In this document: positions 7,324-17,400 of the stretch, piece after piece
Layout of the letters: every line of letters starts with the position of its first letter
How positions within the stretch are numbered: the first letter of the stretch is position 1
From: an uncultured Prevotellaceae bacterium
GTDB lineage: Bacteria; Bacteroidota; Bacteroidia; Bacteroidales; Muribaculaceae
Assembly (NCBI GenBank): GCA_947165485.1
Contig: CAMVAP010000021.1
Span: 1 to 49,776 of the forward strand
Length of the DNA stretch: 49,776 bases
Reading direction: 5' to 3'
Notes under the pieces: generated by a model
What the model was told of the DNA's origin: nothing
Database searches by the model: none
The model's input: the letters and a program-made list of their open reading frames with translations, nothing else
Translations under genes and position numbers: made by a program

Positions 7324-8082
7324 ATGAAAGTTAAGTTTTTGATTATGGCAATGATGATTATTGGTGCCATGTGCGGTTGCACGGCACAAGGCAGTGAGAG
7401 CGCCCAGGAGGGCTGTGACGTGTTCAAGACGCAGGGTGGCACAACGGTGAAGATGTATTGCATCAAGCACGGCAGCGTGAGGATGCAGGTGGGTGAGAAG
7501 TGGATCTATGTCGATCCCGTGACCACGGCTGTCAAGCCCGAGACCGACTACTCTACCCTGCCCCAGGCCGACTACATCCTGGTGACGCATGAGCACTTTG
7601 ACCACCTGGACTCGGTGGCCATCAACCAGTTGAGCAAGCCGGGTACCGTGCTCATCACCAATGCCCGTTGCCATGAGCTGCTGGGCGGTAAGGGCGATGT
7701 GATGGCCAACGGTGACAGCCGCACGCTGGCCGCTGGCTGGACCATTGAGGCCGTGCCAGCCTACAACAACTCGCCCGACAAACTGCAGTTCCATCCCAAG
7801 GGCCGCGACAACGGCTTTGTGCTCACCATCGAGGGAATGCGCATCTACATCGCCGGCGACACCGAGGACATCCCCGAGATGGCCGCCATCAAGGACATCG
7901 ATGTGGCCTTCCTGCCCTGCAACCTGCCCTACACGATGACTCCCGAGCAGTGTGCCCATGCCGCCACGATGGTGAAGCCTGCCGTGTTGTTCCCCTACCA
8001 CTATGGCCAGACCGACATCCAGCAGGTCGTCAAGCTCCTGGACGGCAGCGGCATCGACGTGCGCATCAGGGCTTACCAGTAA
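7324..8082 (+). CDS. Metallo-beta-lactamase-fold lipoprotein (UlaG-like hydrolase)
   Basis: A 252-residue product with signal peptide MKVKFLIMAMMIIGAMCGC, whose lipobox-like AMCGC suggests a lipid anchor at Cys19. The mature protein has the metallo-beta-lactamase ligand motif HEHFDHLD (about residues 89-96). It also has an early metal-loop aspartate in WIYVDPVTT, the second-site YIAGDTEDIPEM, and a C-terminal FPYHYGQTD. The order matches the UlaG/L-ascorbate-6-P-lactonase-like branch, here exported to the periplasm or outer membrane. The substrate is unknown. It stands alone on the plus strand, ending in a strong hairpin at 8122-8155. A poor -7 candidate, TACCTTTA, lies at 7288-7295. Confidence 0.85.
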   Translation: MKVKFLIMAMMIIGAMCGCTAQGSESAQEGCDVFKTQGGTTVKMYCIKHGSVRMQVGEKWIYVDPVTTAVKPETDYSTLPQADYILVTHEHFDHLDSVAINQLSKPGTVLITNARCHELLGGKGDVMANGDSRTLAAGWTIEAVPAYNNSPDKLQFHPKGRDNGFVLTIEGMRIYIAGDTEDIPEMAAIKDIDVAFLPCNLPYTMTPEQCAHAATMVKPAVLFPYHYGQTDIQQVVKLLDGSGIDVRIRAYQ

Positions 8083-8121
8083 TCAACACTAGCGATTCCA
8101 GGTCATCTGGAAAGCAAAAGA

Positions 8122-8155
8122 CTACCGCCACGACCTTGAACTGTCGTGGCGGTAG
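8122..8155. terminator. Bidirectional hairpin terminator
   Basis: CTACCGCCACGAC and GTCGTGGCGGTAG form a perfect 13-bp stem with an 8-nt loop, between the convergent metallo-hydrolase gene (ends 8082) and susD (ends 8246). Confidence 0.75.
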
Positions 8156-8182
8156 CCTTATTATAGATGGTCGTTAAGTATT

Positions 8183-8248
8183 AGACCTAAAGCCTTAAAA
8201 CCTTAAAACCTAAAGCCTAAAACCTAAGACCTAAAACCTAAAGCCTTA
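8183..8248. repeat. Longest degenerate 7-bp tandem array (TTTAGGN type) over the susD stop codon
   Basis: On the plus strand the units are cctaaag, ccttaaa, accttaaa, acctaaag, cctaaaa, cctaaga, cctaaaa, cctaaag, cctta. On the minus strand (sense to susD) this is TTTAGG/TTTTAGG repeated after the stop. It overlaps the TAA of the minus-strand susD gene at 8246-8248. Confidence 0.75.
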
Positions 8249-9958
8249 CCAACCAGGGTTCTGCTTGGTGCCGTCCTTGCTCAGCGTGATCTGGTTGCTG
8301 GGGATGGGGCACAAGTAGTACTTCTTGTCGAAGGTGCGCTGCTTGCTCACGGGGATGATGTAGCCGTTAGCATCCAGGGTGAAGGCCTCGTCCAGGTCGG
8401 TCACGCCACCCAGGTAGGCACCGCGGTTGATGTTGGGATGGGCCTGGCTGTCGAGCAGGTCGAGCTGATGCCAGCGCACGAGGTCCCAATAGCGGTACCA
8501 GTTGTCGGCCATGAGCTCACAACGGCGTGCACGGCGGATTTCCCACAGCAAGTTGCTGACACCCATATTGTTGGCGGGGTCAAAAGCGGGAGCGGTGGTC
8601 ATGCCGGGCAGGCCAGCGCGAGCCTGGAGCAGGTTGATGCTGATGTCAAGGTCATTCTGTTCGATGGTGCCCAGTTCGGCCTTGGCCTCGGCATAGTTCA
8701 GGTAGATGACAGCCAGCCAGTAGATGGGGGCGTCGGTGTAGTTCTTGCCGGTGTTGATGCGGTAGTCCACTTCCATCTGGGTGTTGTCATACTTGGCAAT
8801 GTTGTAACCCGTCGATGAGGTCATGAGCATCGAGTTGGAGCGCACCCAACCATGGCCCTTGAAGCACAGATACGGATCGAGCAGCACGCTCAGGCGCTTG
8901 TCGCGGTTGGCGAGCATGTTCTTGATGCTGTAGGCATTGTTGGTCGGGTCGAGCACGGGACGGTCATCGGTGTTGTAGGTGGTGGTGGCCAGGGGCTTAC
9001 CATCCAGGAACAGGAATGCGTCAATAGCGTCCTTGCTGATACCGCGCTGCTGTGAAGAGGAAGCGGTATAGTCGGCGGTGGAGTGCATCAACTGGTCCTT
9101 CACATAGTTGCGGAAGAAGATGACCTCGGAGTTCTTGCTCAGGTCAAGTGAGTTGTACACATCGCCATAGTTGGCGCTCAGGCTGTACTTGCCCGAGTTC
9201 ATGAGTTCCTGCGAAGCGCTGACGCACTCGCTCAGGTACTTCTGGGCACGGGTGGGATCGGCAGCCTTGCCGTTGTCCTCGGCATTGCGGTACTTGCAGT
9301 AGGTACCCTCATAGAGGCAGATGTCGCTCTTCATGGCCAGTGCCATGTCCTTGCTCCAGGAGTTCTTGCCACCATTGCCCAGGTGCTGAACGGCATAATT
9401 CAAGTCGTCAAGGACAAAGTCCATGACCTGGTCGCGGTCGGTCTGCGGTCCATAGACGACGTCGCTCTGTGCCACGGGGTCGAGGATGACCTCGTCGAGC
9501 ATGTTGACATTACCATACATGCGCACGAGCTGGTAGTACTGCCAGGCACGGTTCAGGCGGCCAACGGCAACGTAATAACTCTTCTCGCCCTCAAGCAGGG
9601 TGGAGCTAGCCAAGCCGGTCAACATGTAGTTGCAGCGGCGAATCTCCCTGTAGGGATCGCTCCAGTAGCTGGACGTGCCGGGAACAGTGGTAAACATCCA
9701 GTCATCAAAGCTGGGGTTCACCTGATCATCACTCAGGCTCTTGAAGTAGAACCATCCTGCACCGCCACCAGTGCCGTAGCCGATGTAGTTCTCATAGAGT
9801 GCATTACTGTAGCTGGCCACCTGGTTGGTGTTATTCCAGAATTCCTGGCCGAGCTCAAACTTGGTGCGCTCGCTCTTGGAGAGCATGTCGTCGCATGAGG
9901 ACATGGACAAGACTGCGACACCCAGTCCACACAATATTATTGATTTCAATGATTTCAT
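8246..9958 (-). CDS. SusD/RagB-family outer-membrane substrate-binding lipoprotein (pair 1)
   Basis: The 570-residue protein starts MKSLKSIILCGLGVAVLSMS and then SCDD, a Bacteroidetes lipobox followed by acidic residues typical of surface-exposed lipoproteins. The helical TPR-like SusD architecture is indicated by YREIRRCNYMLTGL, YYVAVGRLNRAWQYYQLVRMYG and, near the C-terminus, LLWEIRRARRCELMADNWYRYWDLVRWHQLD, the conserved 'IRrER..EL..eg.R.wDL.RW' block. The last residues YYLCPIPSNQITLS are the standard SusD ending. SusD caps its SusC partner and captures substrate at the cell surface. It follows its susC by 126 nt; that gap holds two 7-bp arrays (9961-9997 and 10044-10077), whereas the other two susC-susD gaps here are about 35 nt. 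Confidence 0.96.
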   Translation of the reverse strand: MKSLKSIILCGLGVAVLSMSSCDDMLSKSERTKFELGQEFWNNTNQVASYSNALYENYIGYGTGGGAGWFYFKSLSDDQVNPSFDDWMFTTVPGTSSYWSDPYREIRRCNYMLTGLASSTLLEGEKSYYVAVGRLNRAWQYYQLVRMYGNVNMLDEVILDPVAQSDVVYGPQTDRDQVMDFVLDDLNYAVQHLGNGGKNSWSKDMALAMKSDICLYEGTYCKYRNAEDNGKAADPTRAQKYLSECVSASQELMNSGKYSLSANYGDVYNSLDLSKNSEVIFFRNYVKDQLMHSTADYTASSSQQRGISKDAIDAFLFLDGKPLATTTYNTDDRPVLDPTNNAYSIKNMLANRDKRLSVLLDPYLCFKGHGWVRSNSMLMTSSTGYNIAKYDNTQMEVDYRINTGKNYTDAPIYWLAVIYLNYAEAKAELGTIEQNDLDISINLLQARAGLPGMTTAPAFDPANNMGVSNLLWEIRRARRCELMADNWYRYWDLVRWHQLDLLDSQAHPNINRGAYLGGVTDLDEAFTLDANGYIIPVSKQRTFDKKYYLCPIPSNQITLSKDGTKQNPGW

Positions 9959-9960
9959 AT

Positions 9961-9997
9961 TCTTTTAGTTTTTAGTTGATAGTTTTTAGTTTTTAGT
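9961..9997. repeat. 7-bp tandem array (TTTTTAG type) in the susC-susD spacer
   Basis: Units cttttag, tttttag, ttgatag, tttttag, tttttag with period 7 lie immediately upstream of the minus-strand susD ATG. A counterpart on the opposite strand sense is at 10044-10077. Confidence 0.7.
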
Positions 9998-10043
9998 GTG
10001 AATAGTATCACCTGGAACTGTATCGTCTCTCTTGGTCATATTA

Positions 10044-10077
10044 CTTACAACTTTAAAACTAAAAACTTAAAACTCAA
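10044..10077. repeat. 7-bp tandem array (CTAAAAA type) in the susC-susD spacer
   Basis: Units caacttt, aaaacta, aaaactt, aaaactc with period 7, roughly the reverse complement of the array at 9961-9997. The two could pair as an A/T-rich stem in the intercistronic RNA. Confidence 0.6.
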
Positions 10078-10084
10078 TTAAACC

Positions 10085-13000
10085 TTACTTCACGATAATC
10101 TCGCAGATGGAAACACGGTTCCAGCTCAGTTCATCAAACATCTTGCCGATGCCCTGACCCTGGGCGTTGATGCGCTTGGCATCGATGCCATACTTGTTGA
10201 CGAGCATATCCTTCACGCTGGCGGCGCGGCCATTGGCGAGAGTGATGTTGCGCTCCATGGGGCCGTCCTTAGAGGCATAGCCATTGATGACGCAGGTGGC
10301 CTCGGGGTGGCTCTTCATGTAAGAAGCGATGCGCTCCACGTTGGGCTGCTGGTCGGCATACACTGCCATCGAGTTGATGGGGAAGTGCACGAGGATGGTC
10401 ATGTACTGCAGGGCCTTGTCAATCATGCCGCTCTTGCTGTTCTGGCAAGCGTTCAGGTCCTTCTGGAGCTGAGCATTGCGGTTGTTGGCGTTATTGAGCT
10501 GGTTCTGCAGCTCGGCGATACGGGCGTTGTAGCTGTTCTCGGCGTTGGCCAGTTGAGCGCGCAGGTCGTTGATCTGGGCATTCAGGGCGCTGTTGTCACC
10601 AGTGGGGGCAGCAGCGCTGCGGGTGGTGCCGAAGGTTACCTGCAAGCCCACCGACCAGGTGCGGTTGATGGGATAGGTGCGTCCCCAGGTGCCATAACCC
10701 AGAGAGCCCTGTCCGGCGTTCATCTCGGGATCGATGGGGAGGTCACCGTTGCCCTTGTGGAGCAGACACAGGTTGTTCACGCTACCATAGACACGCAGCT
10801 TGTCGATAAAGACCTTGCGGGTCAAGTTCTCGGGCAGGGTGTAACCCAGGGTGATGTTCTTGAGGCGCAGGTAGCTCATGTCCACGAGGTACTTGGTCTG
10901 GGGATAGTAGTTGTGGCAACCGCCCTGTCCAGACAGGCCCACTACATTACCAGCAAACTCGTTGCCGGGGAACAGGCAGGGGAAGTCGTTGTCCTCGCTG
11001 ATGTTCACGAGGCCATTTTCGGGATCATAGACGTTGTACTTGGTCTGGTTGGCATAGATGGCCAGGTCGGCCTCACGCATCATCGGGAAGACAAATGCCG
11101 ACTGGGTCCACATGTCGCGCTTGCCCACACCCTGGAAGAATACATCCAGGTCGAAGCCCTTGAAGTTACCGCCCACGTGGAAGCTGTACTCGTAGCGGGG
11201 CATCATGTTACCGATGACCTTGAGGTCACCATGGTCTTCCTGGGTGCCCTTGCCGCCATCGATCACACCGTTGTGGTCCAGGTCCTTATACTTGATGTCA
11301 CCAGGGCCATAGACGAAGGTCTGGGTCTGGATGCCGGTCTGGTCGGCCACACCGGGAGCGTAAATCCACGAGCCATCGGCATTCTTGCCGGTGAAGTCGT
11401 TAACGGTGAAGTAGCGGTCGGTCTCAAAGCCCCAGATGTCACCCCAGGTCATGCCCTCATAGGCATAGGCACTGTTGCAGGGATGGCCAATCAGGTGAGA
11501 GTCGTTGTTCCACTTGGTGACCTTGGTCTTGGCGTCACCGATGCTGGCGCTGAAGTAGGCGCCAAAGTCCTTGTTGAACTGCTTGCGCAGGTCGAGGGTG
11601 GCTTCCCAACCACGGGTGCGGAGCTTACCGTTGTTGGTCACAGGAGCTGCGGCACCAACACTGGGAGGCAGTGCGGTACCCGGGCCCAGCATGTCGCTGG
11701 TGGTGCGCTGATACCAGTCAAAGCCCAGCGTGAGCACATCGCCAAACAGACCCAGGTCGATACCGGCGTCCATGGTGGTGATGCGCTCCCAGGTGAGCGA
11801 GGAGTTTACCCAAGTGGGCAAGCCCAGTTCGGTCACCTTGGCACCACTCTCGTTGAGCCAATAGATGTTGCCCTGGCTGATGGGGCTGATGAGCGACTGG
11901 AACTGGTTAGCGCCCACGGCCTCGTTACCGATGGTACCGTAGGAGAAACGCAGCTTACCGTTGTCCACGATGTGGCGCAGGCGGTCCCAATACTTCTCCT
12001 GGGTGAAGCGGTAGCCCACCGAACCCGAGGGGAAGAATGCCCAGTGGTCATTAACGGGGAAGCTCGACGAGCCGTCGTAGCGTCCGTTCAACTCGAGCAG
12101 GTAGATGCCCTTGTAGTCATAGTTGATGCGGCCAAAGTAGCCCGCAGTAGCCTTGTCGTAGGTGCTGCTGTTGATGTTCCACTTGGTCTGGTCACCATAG
12201 GTCAAAGCCAGCTCAGGATAGGCTTCGCTATAGAGCTGGGGCCTGTAGGCATAGAAGTAGTCACTGGTGTAATTGTCACCATTGACACCGACCATGATGT
12301 TGAAGTTGTGAGCGTCATTGAAACTCTTGTTCCAGTTCAAGGTGGCATTAGCTGCCCACTTGTTGCTCTTGTTATTGTCACGCCATGCATTGGTGTTGCC
12401 GTCGTTCACAATCCACTGCGGGGTCACACCGCTCCAGTTGTAGCCATACACCGTGTGATCGCTTGAGCCGCTGTTCATGTTACCGATCTCATAGGTGAAG
12501 TCGGCATTCAACGTCAAGTCCTTGGTGATGTGAACGGTGGTGAATGCGGTCATGCTCAGGCGATCCATCGTCACGTTCTTGCGGGCGGCCTGCTTCTGCA
12601 TAGCGATTACGCGGAAGTCGAGCTGCTCACCCGTGGTGGGGTCGGCGATGGTGCCGCTGGGGATGAAGAACGAGCCCCAGCGCCAGATGTACTGGTACAT
12701 GTTGTTCCACGTATCGGCACGTGAGAAGTGGCGACGCGAGAAGTTGATGCGCGCACCCACGGTCAACCAGTCGGTGAGGTCGGTCGAGATGTTGGCGGCG
12801 GCATTGTAGCGCTTGCGCTTGGCAGGATTCCACTTCATGTTGTCCTCCTTATAATTGTAGCCGAAGGACAAGTAGTAGGTCGTGCGATTGCTGGCACCGC
12901 GAACCGACACGTTGTGGCCCTGTGAAGGAGCAGCGTGGTTGTACCAGATGTTCTGGATGTCATAGTCGGCATAGTACATGGGCTGGCTGCCGATGAAGCG

Positions 13001-13999
13001 GTAGTCACCCACATTGCTGTCACTCTGCCAGGGACGCATCTCACCGTAACCGATCTTCTTGCCTCCGTTCTGCTGCTTCCATGCCTCGGCATAGGGCAGC
13101 AACTGGTCGAAGTACATACCGAAGAGCTCAACAGCATCCGAGCCTTCACGCTTCTTGGCCATGATGGCCGACCTCAACTGGGTGGGAACATCAGGATAGT
13201 CGGGCAGATAAGTGGGATCATCCCAACCAAAGTTGTTCGAGTAGCTCACGGTGGCACGCTCACCCTTCTGACCCATCTTGGTGGTGATCAAGATGACACC
13301 AAAGGCGGCACGCGTACCATAGATCGAGGACGACGCGGCATCCTTGAGCACCGACACCGTCGCGATATCGTTGGCGTTGAGCAACTGCAGTCCATCCATG
13401 TCGCTCACGACACCGTCGATGACAATCATGGGCGGAGTGCTCTGGTCGTTACTCAGGGTTCCCACGCCACGGATGCGCATCGTGGGATTACCGTCGATAT
13501 CACCACTGGCATTAACAATGCTCAGACCTGGAACGGCTCCCTGCAATGCGCGGGAGACGTCCTGCTCGGGACGGGAATTAAAAGTCTTGTCAATATCCAC
13601 AGTCGATACGGCACCAGTGAGGTTCACCTTCTTCTGGGTACCATAACCCACAACAACGAGTTCATCAAGGAGCGCCTTGTCCTCGACAAGAACAATGTTC
13701 ATGCCCGCTGTGGCACGGGTATCCACCGTCTTGTAGCCGATGAATGAGATCTGGAGCTTGGCGTTAGCGCCTGCTTTTAACGAGAAGTTACCGTCCACAT
13801 CGGTCGATGTGCCACGGGTCGTTCCAACCTCGACAATGCTGGCGCCGATGATGGGTTCACCCTGTTCATCGACGACACGGCCTGTCACAATGCTGGTGGC
13901 GGAGCTTGCCGTCACCTGGGGCGCAGGTGTAGCTTGTGCCTGGTAACCTGTACCGCACAGCATCATCAATGCGCCCAAAAGAGCTAAATGTCTTTTCAT
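10085..13999 (-). CDS. SusC/RagA TonB-dependent transporter fused to a C-terminal OmpA-like domain (pair 1)
   Basis: 1304 residues. A signal peptide (MKRHLALLGALMMLCGTGYQ) is followed by a carboxypeptidase-regulatory-like domain (GRVVDEQGEPIIGASIVEVG), the plug (ELVVVGYGTQKKVNLTGAVS; MIVIDGVVSDMDG; ATVSVLKDAASSSIYGTRAA; GVILITTK) and a 22-strand barrel ending in WSVGLQVTFG. SusC proteins normally stop there. This one continues with a Ser/Gly linker, about 55 residues of coiled coil (NDLRAQLANAENSYNARIAE..) and about 113 residues of OmpA-like fold (ILVHFPINSMAVYA; ATCVINGYASKDGP; LANGRAASVKDMLVNKYGI; SWNRVSICEIIV). The OmpA peptidoglycan-binding Arg is present, but the usual Asp of GHTD is Ser. 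The track-style GTG start at 14005 is replaced by the ATG at 13999. It heads the operon with susD at 8246-9958 and has a promoter at 14105-14136. Confidence 0.95.
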   Translation of the reverse strand: MKRHLALLGALMMLCGTGYQAQATPAPQVTASSATSIVTGRVVDEQGEPIIGASIVEVGTTRGTSTDVDGNFSLKAGANAKLQISFIGYKTVDTRATAGMNIVLVEDKALLDELVVVGYGTQKKVNLTGAVSTVDIDKTFNSRPEQDVSRALQGAVPGLSIVNASGDIDGNPTMRIRGVGTLSNDQSTPPMIVIDGVVSDMDGLQLLNANDIATVSVLKDAASSSIYGTRAAFGVILITTKMGQKGERATVSYSNNFGWDDPTYLPDYPDVPTQLRSAIMAKKREGSDAVELFGMYFDQLLPYAEAWKQQNGGKKIGYGEMRPWQSDSNVGDYRFIGSQPMYYADYDIQNIWYNHAAPSQGHNVSVRGASNRTTYYLSFGYNYKEDNMKWNPAKRKRYNAAANISTDLTDWLTVGARINFSRRHFSRADTWNNMYQYIWRWGSFFIPSGTIADPTTGEQLDFRVIAMQKQAARKNVTMDRLSMTAFTTVHITKDLTLNADFTYEIGNMNSGSSDHTVYGYNWSGVTPQWIVNDGNTNAWRDNNKSNKWAANATLNWNKSFNDAHNFNIMVGVNGDNYTSDYFYAYRPQLYSEAYPELALTYGDQTKWNINSSTYDKATAGYFGRINYDYKGIYLLELNGRYDGSSSFPVNDHWAFFPSGSVGYRFTQEKYWDRLRHIVDNGKLRFSYGTIGNEAVGANQFQSLISPISQGNIYWLNESGAKVTELGLPTWVNSSLTWERITTMDAGIDLGLFGDVLTLGFDWYQRTTSDMLGPGTALPPSVGAAAPVTNNGKLRTRGWEATLDLRKQFNKDFGAYFSASIGDAKTKVTKWNNDSHLIGHPCNSAYAYEGMTWGDIWGFETDRYFTVNDFTGKNADGSWIYAPGVADQTGIQTQTFVYGPGDIKYKDLDHNGVIDGGKGTQEDHGDLKVIGNMMPRYEYSFHVGGNFKGFDLDVFFQGVGKRDMWTQSAFVFPMMREADLAIYANQTKYNVYDPENGLVNISEDNDFPCLFPGNEFAGNVVGLSGQGGCHNYYPQTKYLVDMSYLRLKNITLGYTLPENLTRKVFIDKLRVYGSVNNLCLLHKGNGDLPIDPEMNAGQGSLGYGTWGRTYPINRTWSVGLQVTFGTTRSAAAPTGDNSALNAQINDLRAQLANAENSYNARIAELQNQLNNANNRNAQLQKDLNACQNSKSGMIDKALQYMTILVHFPINSMAVYADQQPNVERIASYMKSHPEATCVINGYASKDGPMERNITLANGRAASVKDMLVNKYGIDAKRINAQGQGIGKMFDELSWNRVSICEIIVK

Positions 14000-14104
14000 A
14001 AGCACGTTCTAATTTGTTAATATTAAAATTGATAAGTTAAAATTTTCTTTTGCCGCTTTAATGCTTCAAACAAATAGTTTGGGTTATAATTTTTTAACAA
14101 GGTG

Positions 14105-14136
14105 CAAAATTCTATATTTTTTTTGAAATAGGCAAA
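14105..14136 (-). promoter_or_regulatory. Promoter of susC 1 (minus strand)
   Basis: Minus-strand TTTG (14136-14133), a 20-nt spacer and GAATTTTGC (-7 region 14112-14104). The spacing and -7 core match the promoters of the other two susC genes (14257-14288 and 23317-23348). The leader to the ATG at 13999 is about 100 nt. Confidence 0.65.
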
Positions 14137-14256
14137 AAATCAGCCTCTTTTTACAAACACAAACGTTAATAAACATGAAAATCTGTCCAAGACACTAAAA
14201 ATTACTTCAATTTTTTACCAAATTTGGTCATTCGTGAACATTTTTTTACTCAAAGT
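14137..14256. other. AT-rich spacer between divergent susC promoters
   Basis: The 428-nt gap between the two divergent susC start codons holds two back-to-back promoters and their leaders. The 120 nt between the promoter boxes are AT-rich with no ORF and no repeat or inverted repeat I can recognise, so an operator cannot be named. Confidence 0.4.
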
Positions 14257-14288
14257 TTTGGTCACGTTAATTTTTATTTGCAAATTTG
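14257..14288 (+). promoter_or_regulatory. Promoter of susC 2
   Basis: TTTG (14257-14260), a 20-nt spacer and CAAATTTG (14281-14288), followed by CC. The same layout is found upstream of susC 1 and susC 3. The leader to the ATG at 14428 is about 135 nt and contains a perfect small hairpin CACTGC-tat-GCAGTG at 14307-14321. Confidence 0.65.
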
Positions 14289-14427
14289 CCTTCCATTTAG
14301 ACTCTTCACTGCTATGCAGTGTTACCTGAATGGCCTGTCTAATTATCATGTTTAACTAAATATTAGGTTACTGAGACAAAATTTATATAGTCATTAAATT
14401 ATAGTTTTTTTTAAAATTTAAGTGCGT

Positions 14428-17400
14428 ATGAAAAAACAATTAGCACTGTTGGCCGCGTTGGCAATCGCTGGTGGCGTGCCCGTGGGGATGACGTCGAGTC
14501 AGACCGCAACGGGTTTTACCGCTGTTGCCCAGACCAACAAAGTTACTGGCGTCATACGTGACGCCCAAGGTGAGCCCCTCATCGGTGCGACCATCAAGGT
14601 CAAGGGTACCAACCGCGGTACCGCTACCGATGTCGATGGCAAGTATTCAATTGTCGCCAACCGTGGTGACGTGCTCGTTGTGTCCTACATCGGCAGCAAG
14701 CCCATGGAAGTTACCGTGGCAGGCAACGCCCTGGACATTGACATGCAGGCCAATGACCAAGTCCTCGACGAGGTGGTTGTAACCGCACTCGGTATCCGCA
14801 AGGACAAGAAGTCGCTCGGTTATGCCGTCGATGACTTGAAGGCCGAGGAGCTGATGCGCAACAAGAGCGCTAACGCCATTAACTCGCTCTCTGGTAAGAT
14901 TGCGGGTGTGAACATCACCCAGTCGTCGGGTGCCGCCGGTTCGGGTGCCCAGATCATCCTGCGTGGTGGTACTTCGGGAGCAGAGAGCCGCGACAACCAG
15001 CCGCTGTTCGTTGTCGATGGTGTCATCTACGACAACTCGTCGGCAGTAGTCGGTAACTCTGCATTTGACGGTATCATGAATAGTGCAACCACTACTTCTA
15101 ACCGTGTGATGGATATCAACCCCGAGGATATTGACAACATCAGTGTCTTGAAAGGTCCGGCCGCATCGGCCCTTTATGGTAGCCGTGCTGCTAACGGTGT
15201 TGTGCTGATTACCACCAAGAAAGGTAAAGAAGGCCGCGTCGAGGTTAACTTGAGCGCCAAGTACATCCTTTCTCAGGTGAGCAACCTGCCCAAGGTACAG
15301 AAGCAGTTTGGCCGCGGTTACCTCCAGGACTACTATGACGCTGACGGTAACTACCAGGGAGCCCGCTATGGTGACACTCATGCCTATAACAGCTGGGGTG
15401 CTCCCCTCTCTGAGTCTGGATTGCAGTGGTATGACAATGCCGGTGACTTCTTCCAGAATGGAGGCATCTGGGACACCAACCTGAGCGTGAGCGGTGGTAA
15501 CAAGAACGGAAACTTCTACTTGAGTGGTTCGTTCTATGATCAGACGGGTATTGTCCCCGAGACTGGTTACAAGAAGACAACCTTCCGCTTCAACGGCGAG
15601 CAGCGCTGGAGTATCTTCACCTTTGGAGCCAACGCTGCCTACAGTGACGCACGCACGGCCAAGACCCTGACTGGTGCCGCCCTGTACGGTTCGAGCGGTA
15701 CCGGTGCACTCTATGCAGTGTACAACTGGCCCACCAGTGAGAACATGAAGCACTATATGAACGATGATGGCACGCGCTATCGCATGTTCGGTGACGAGAT
15801 TGAGCCCTGGAGCGAGATGGATAACCCCTATTGGATCATCAATAAGAACCCCATGAAGGATAACACCGAGCGCTTCACTGGCAACTTCAACGTCAGGGCC
15901 GACATCACCGACTGGTGGTGGATCAGCTACCGCATGGGTGTAGATAGCTACACGACTGACAACTCGATGCGCATCGCTAGTGGCGGTGTCTTCAAGAACG
16001 AGTGGCTCAACGGCTTCATGAGCGATAACACGCTGCGCTTCCGCTATCTGTCGAACAACTTGATGACTAACTTTAACAAGCAGTTTGGTGACTTCAACTT
16101 CAACCTGATGCTGGGTGGTTCTACCGACTATACCAAGACCCGCCGCGATTATCAGAAGGGTTGGGACTTCCAGATTGCTGATTTCTATAGCTACAACAAC
16201 GTGCCTGACTCCAACAAGAAGTTCTCGCACTCCAGCTCGCGCAAGCGCATGGTGTCGGCCTTCGGTGAGTTCCGCATGGACTGGCGCAACGCCATCTTCC
16301 TGACCGTTACCGGCCGTAACGACTGGACCTCGACACTGCCTATCGAGAATCGCAGCTACTTCTATCCCAGTGTGAGTGGTGCCATCGCCTTCACCGAGCT
16401 CTTCCGTGAGAGTTTGCCCGACTGGTTCAGCTATGGTAAGGTGCGTGGTTCATGGGCCAAGGTCGGTAAGGACACCAACCCCTATGAGACTGCTACGACG
16501 CTGTGGCCCGTGGGTGAGTACCTGGGCGGTGCCATCGGTCTGGGTAACAGCTGGGAGCGTGGTAACCCCTACATCAAGCCCGAGATGGGTAACGCCCTCG
16601 AGTTTGGTATCGAGTTGCGCTTCATCCAGAACCGCTTGAAATTTGACGCTACCTGGTACAAGAACAAGTCAGTTAACCAGATCCTGTCGCCGCGTGGTCC
16701 TCAGTCCACCGCCTACATCTTCTGCTCAATCAACGCCGGTACCGTTTACAACAAGGGTCTTGAGCTCAGCTTGAGCGGCACTCCCATCCAGACCCGTGAC
16801 TTCACTTGGGAGACCGGTATCAATGCTGCCGGTAACCGTGGCACCATGGACGGCCTGCCCGCTGGTATGGACATCATGTACCTGACCGACGTTCAGTATG
16901 GCAGCGCCAAGGCTGCAACCTTCTCGGGTGGTGACTTTATGGCTATCGCAGGTACCAAGTGGTCGCGCGTGGCTGATACCGAGGACAACCGCAAGTACAA
17001 TCCCGACATGATCGGTAAGCTGATTCTTGACAAGAACGGCATGCCTCAGCAGGCCGAGTCTGGCAAGATCTATGAGGTGGGTAACCGTGAGCCCAAGTTC
17101 ACTGGCGGTTGGAACAACACCTTTACATGGAAGAATGTTTCGTTCAACATGTTGTGGGAATTCCGCGTTGGAGGCGACGTCTTCAATGGCACCAAGTATG
17201 CCATGTCGATGAGCGGCGTGAGCGAGCTCAGTGGTGACTGGCGCAACGATCCCCTGACCATCAGTGGTGTTACTGGTCATGACGAGGTTGTTGGCCAGGA
17301 TGCTAACGGCAACGACATCATTGCTACTATCTATGATAACGTGTCCAACACGTGGAAACCTGGCGAGACCTGCACCTATAACGGCAAGCAGATGAGCTCG

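Noticed and set aside
8183-8248. Telomere or CRISPR-like repeat
   Set aside because: The period is 7 bp with degenerate units and no spacers; no cas genes are present anywhere in the window.
10307-12466. 719-codon open frame opposite susC 1
   Set aside because: Shadow of the codon bias of susC; no start context, no domain sense, and the opposite strand encodes an obvious TonB-dependent receptor. The same applies to long antisense frames at 14647-16230, 20947-22722, 23789-26167 and 27245-29050.
14422-14427. GTG start two codons upstream of susC 2 (and equivalent at 14005 for susC 1)
   Set aside because: The adjacent ATG gives a standard lysine-rich signal peptide start that is common to all three susC genes.
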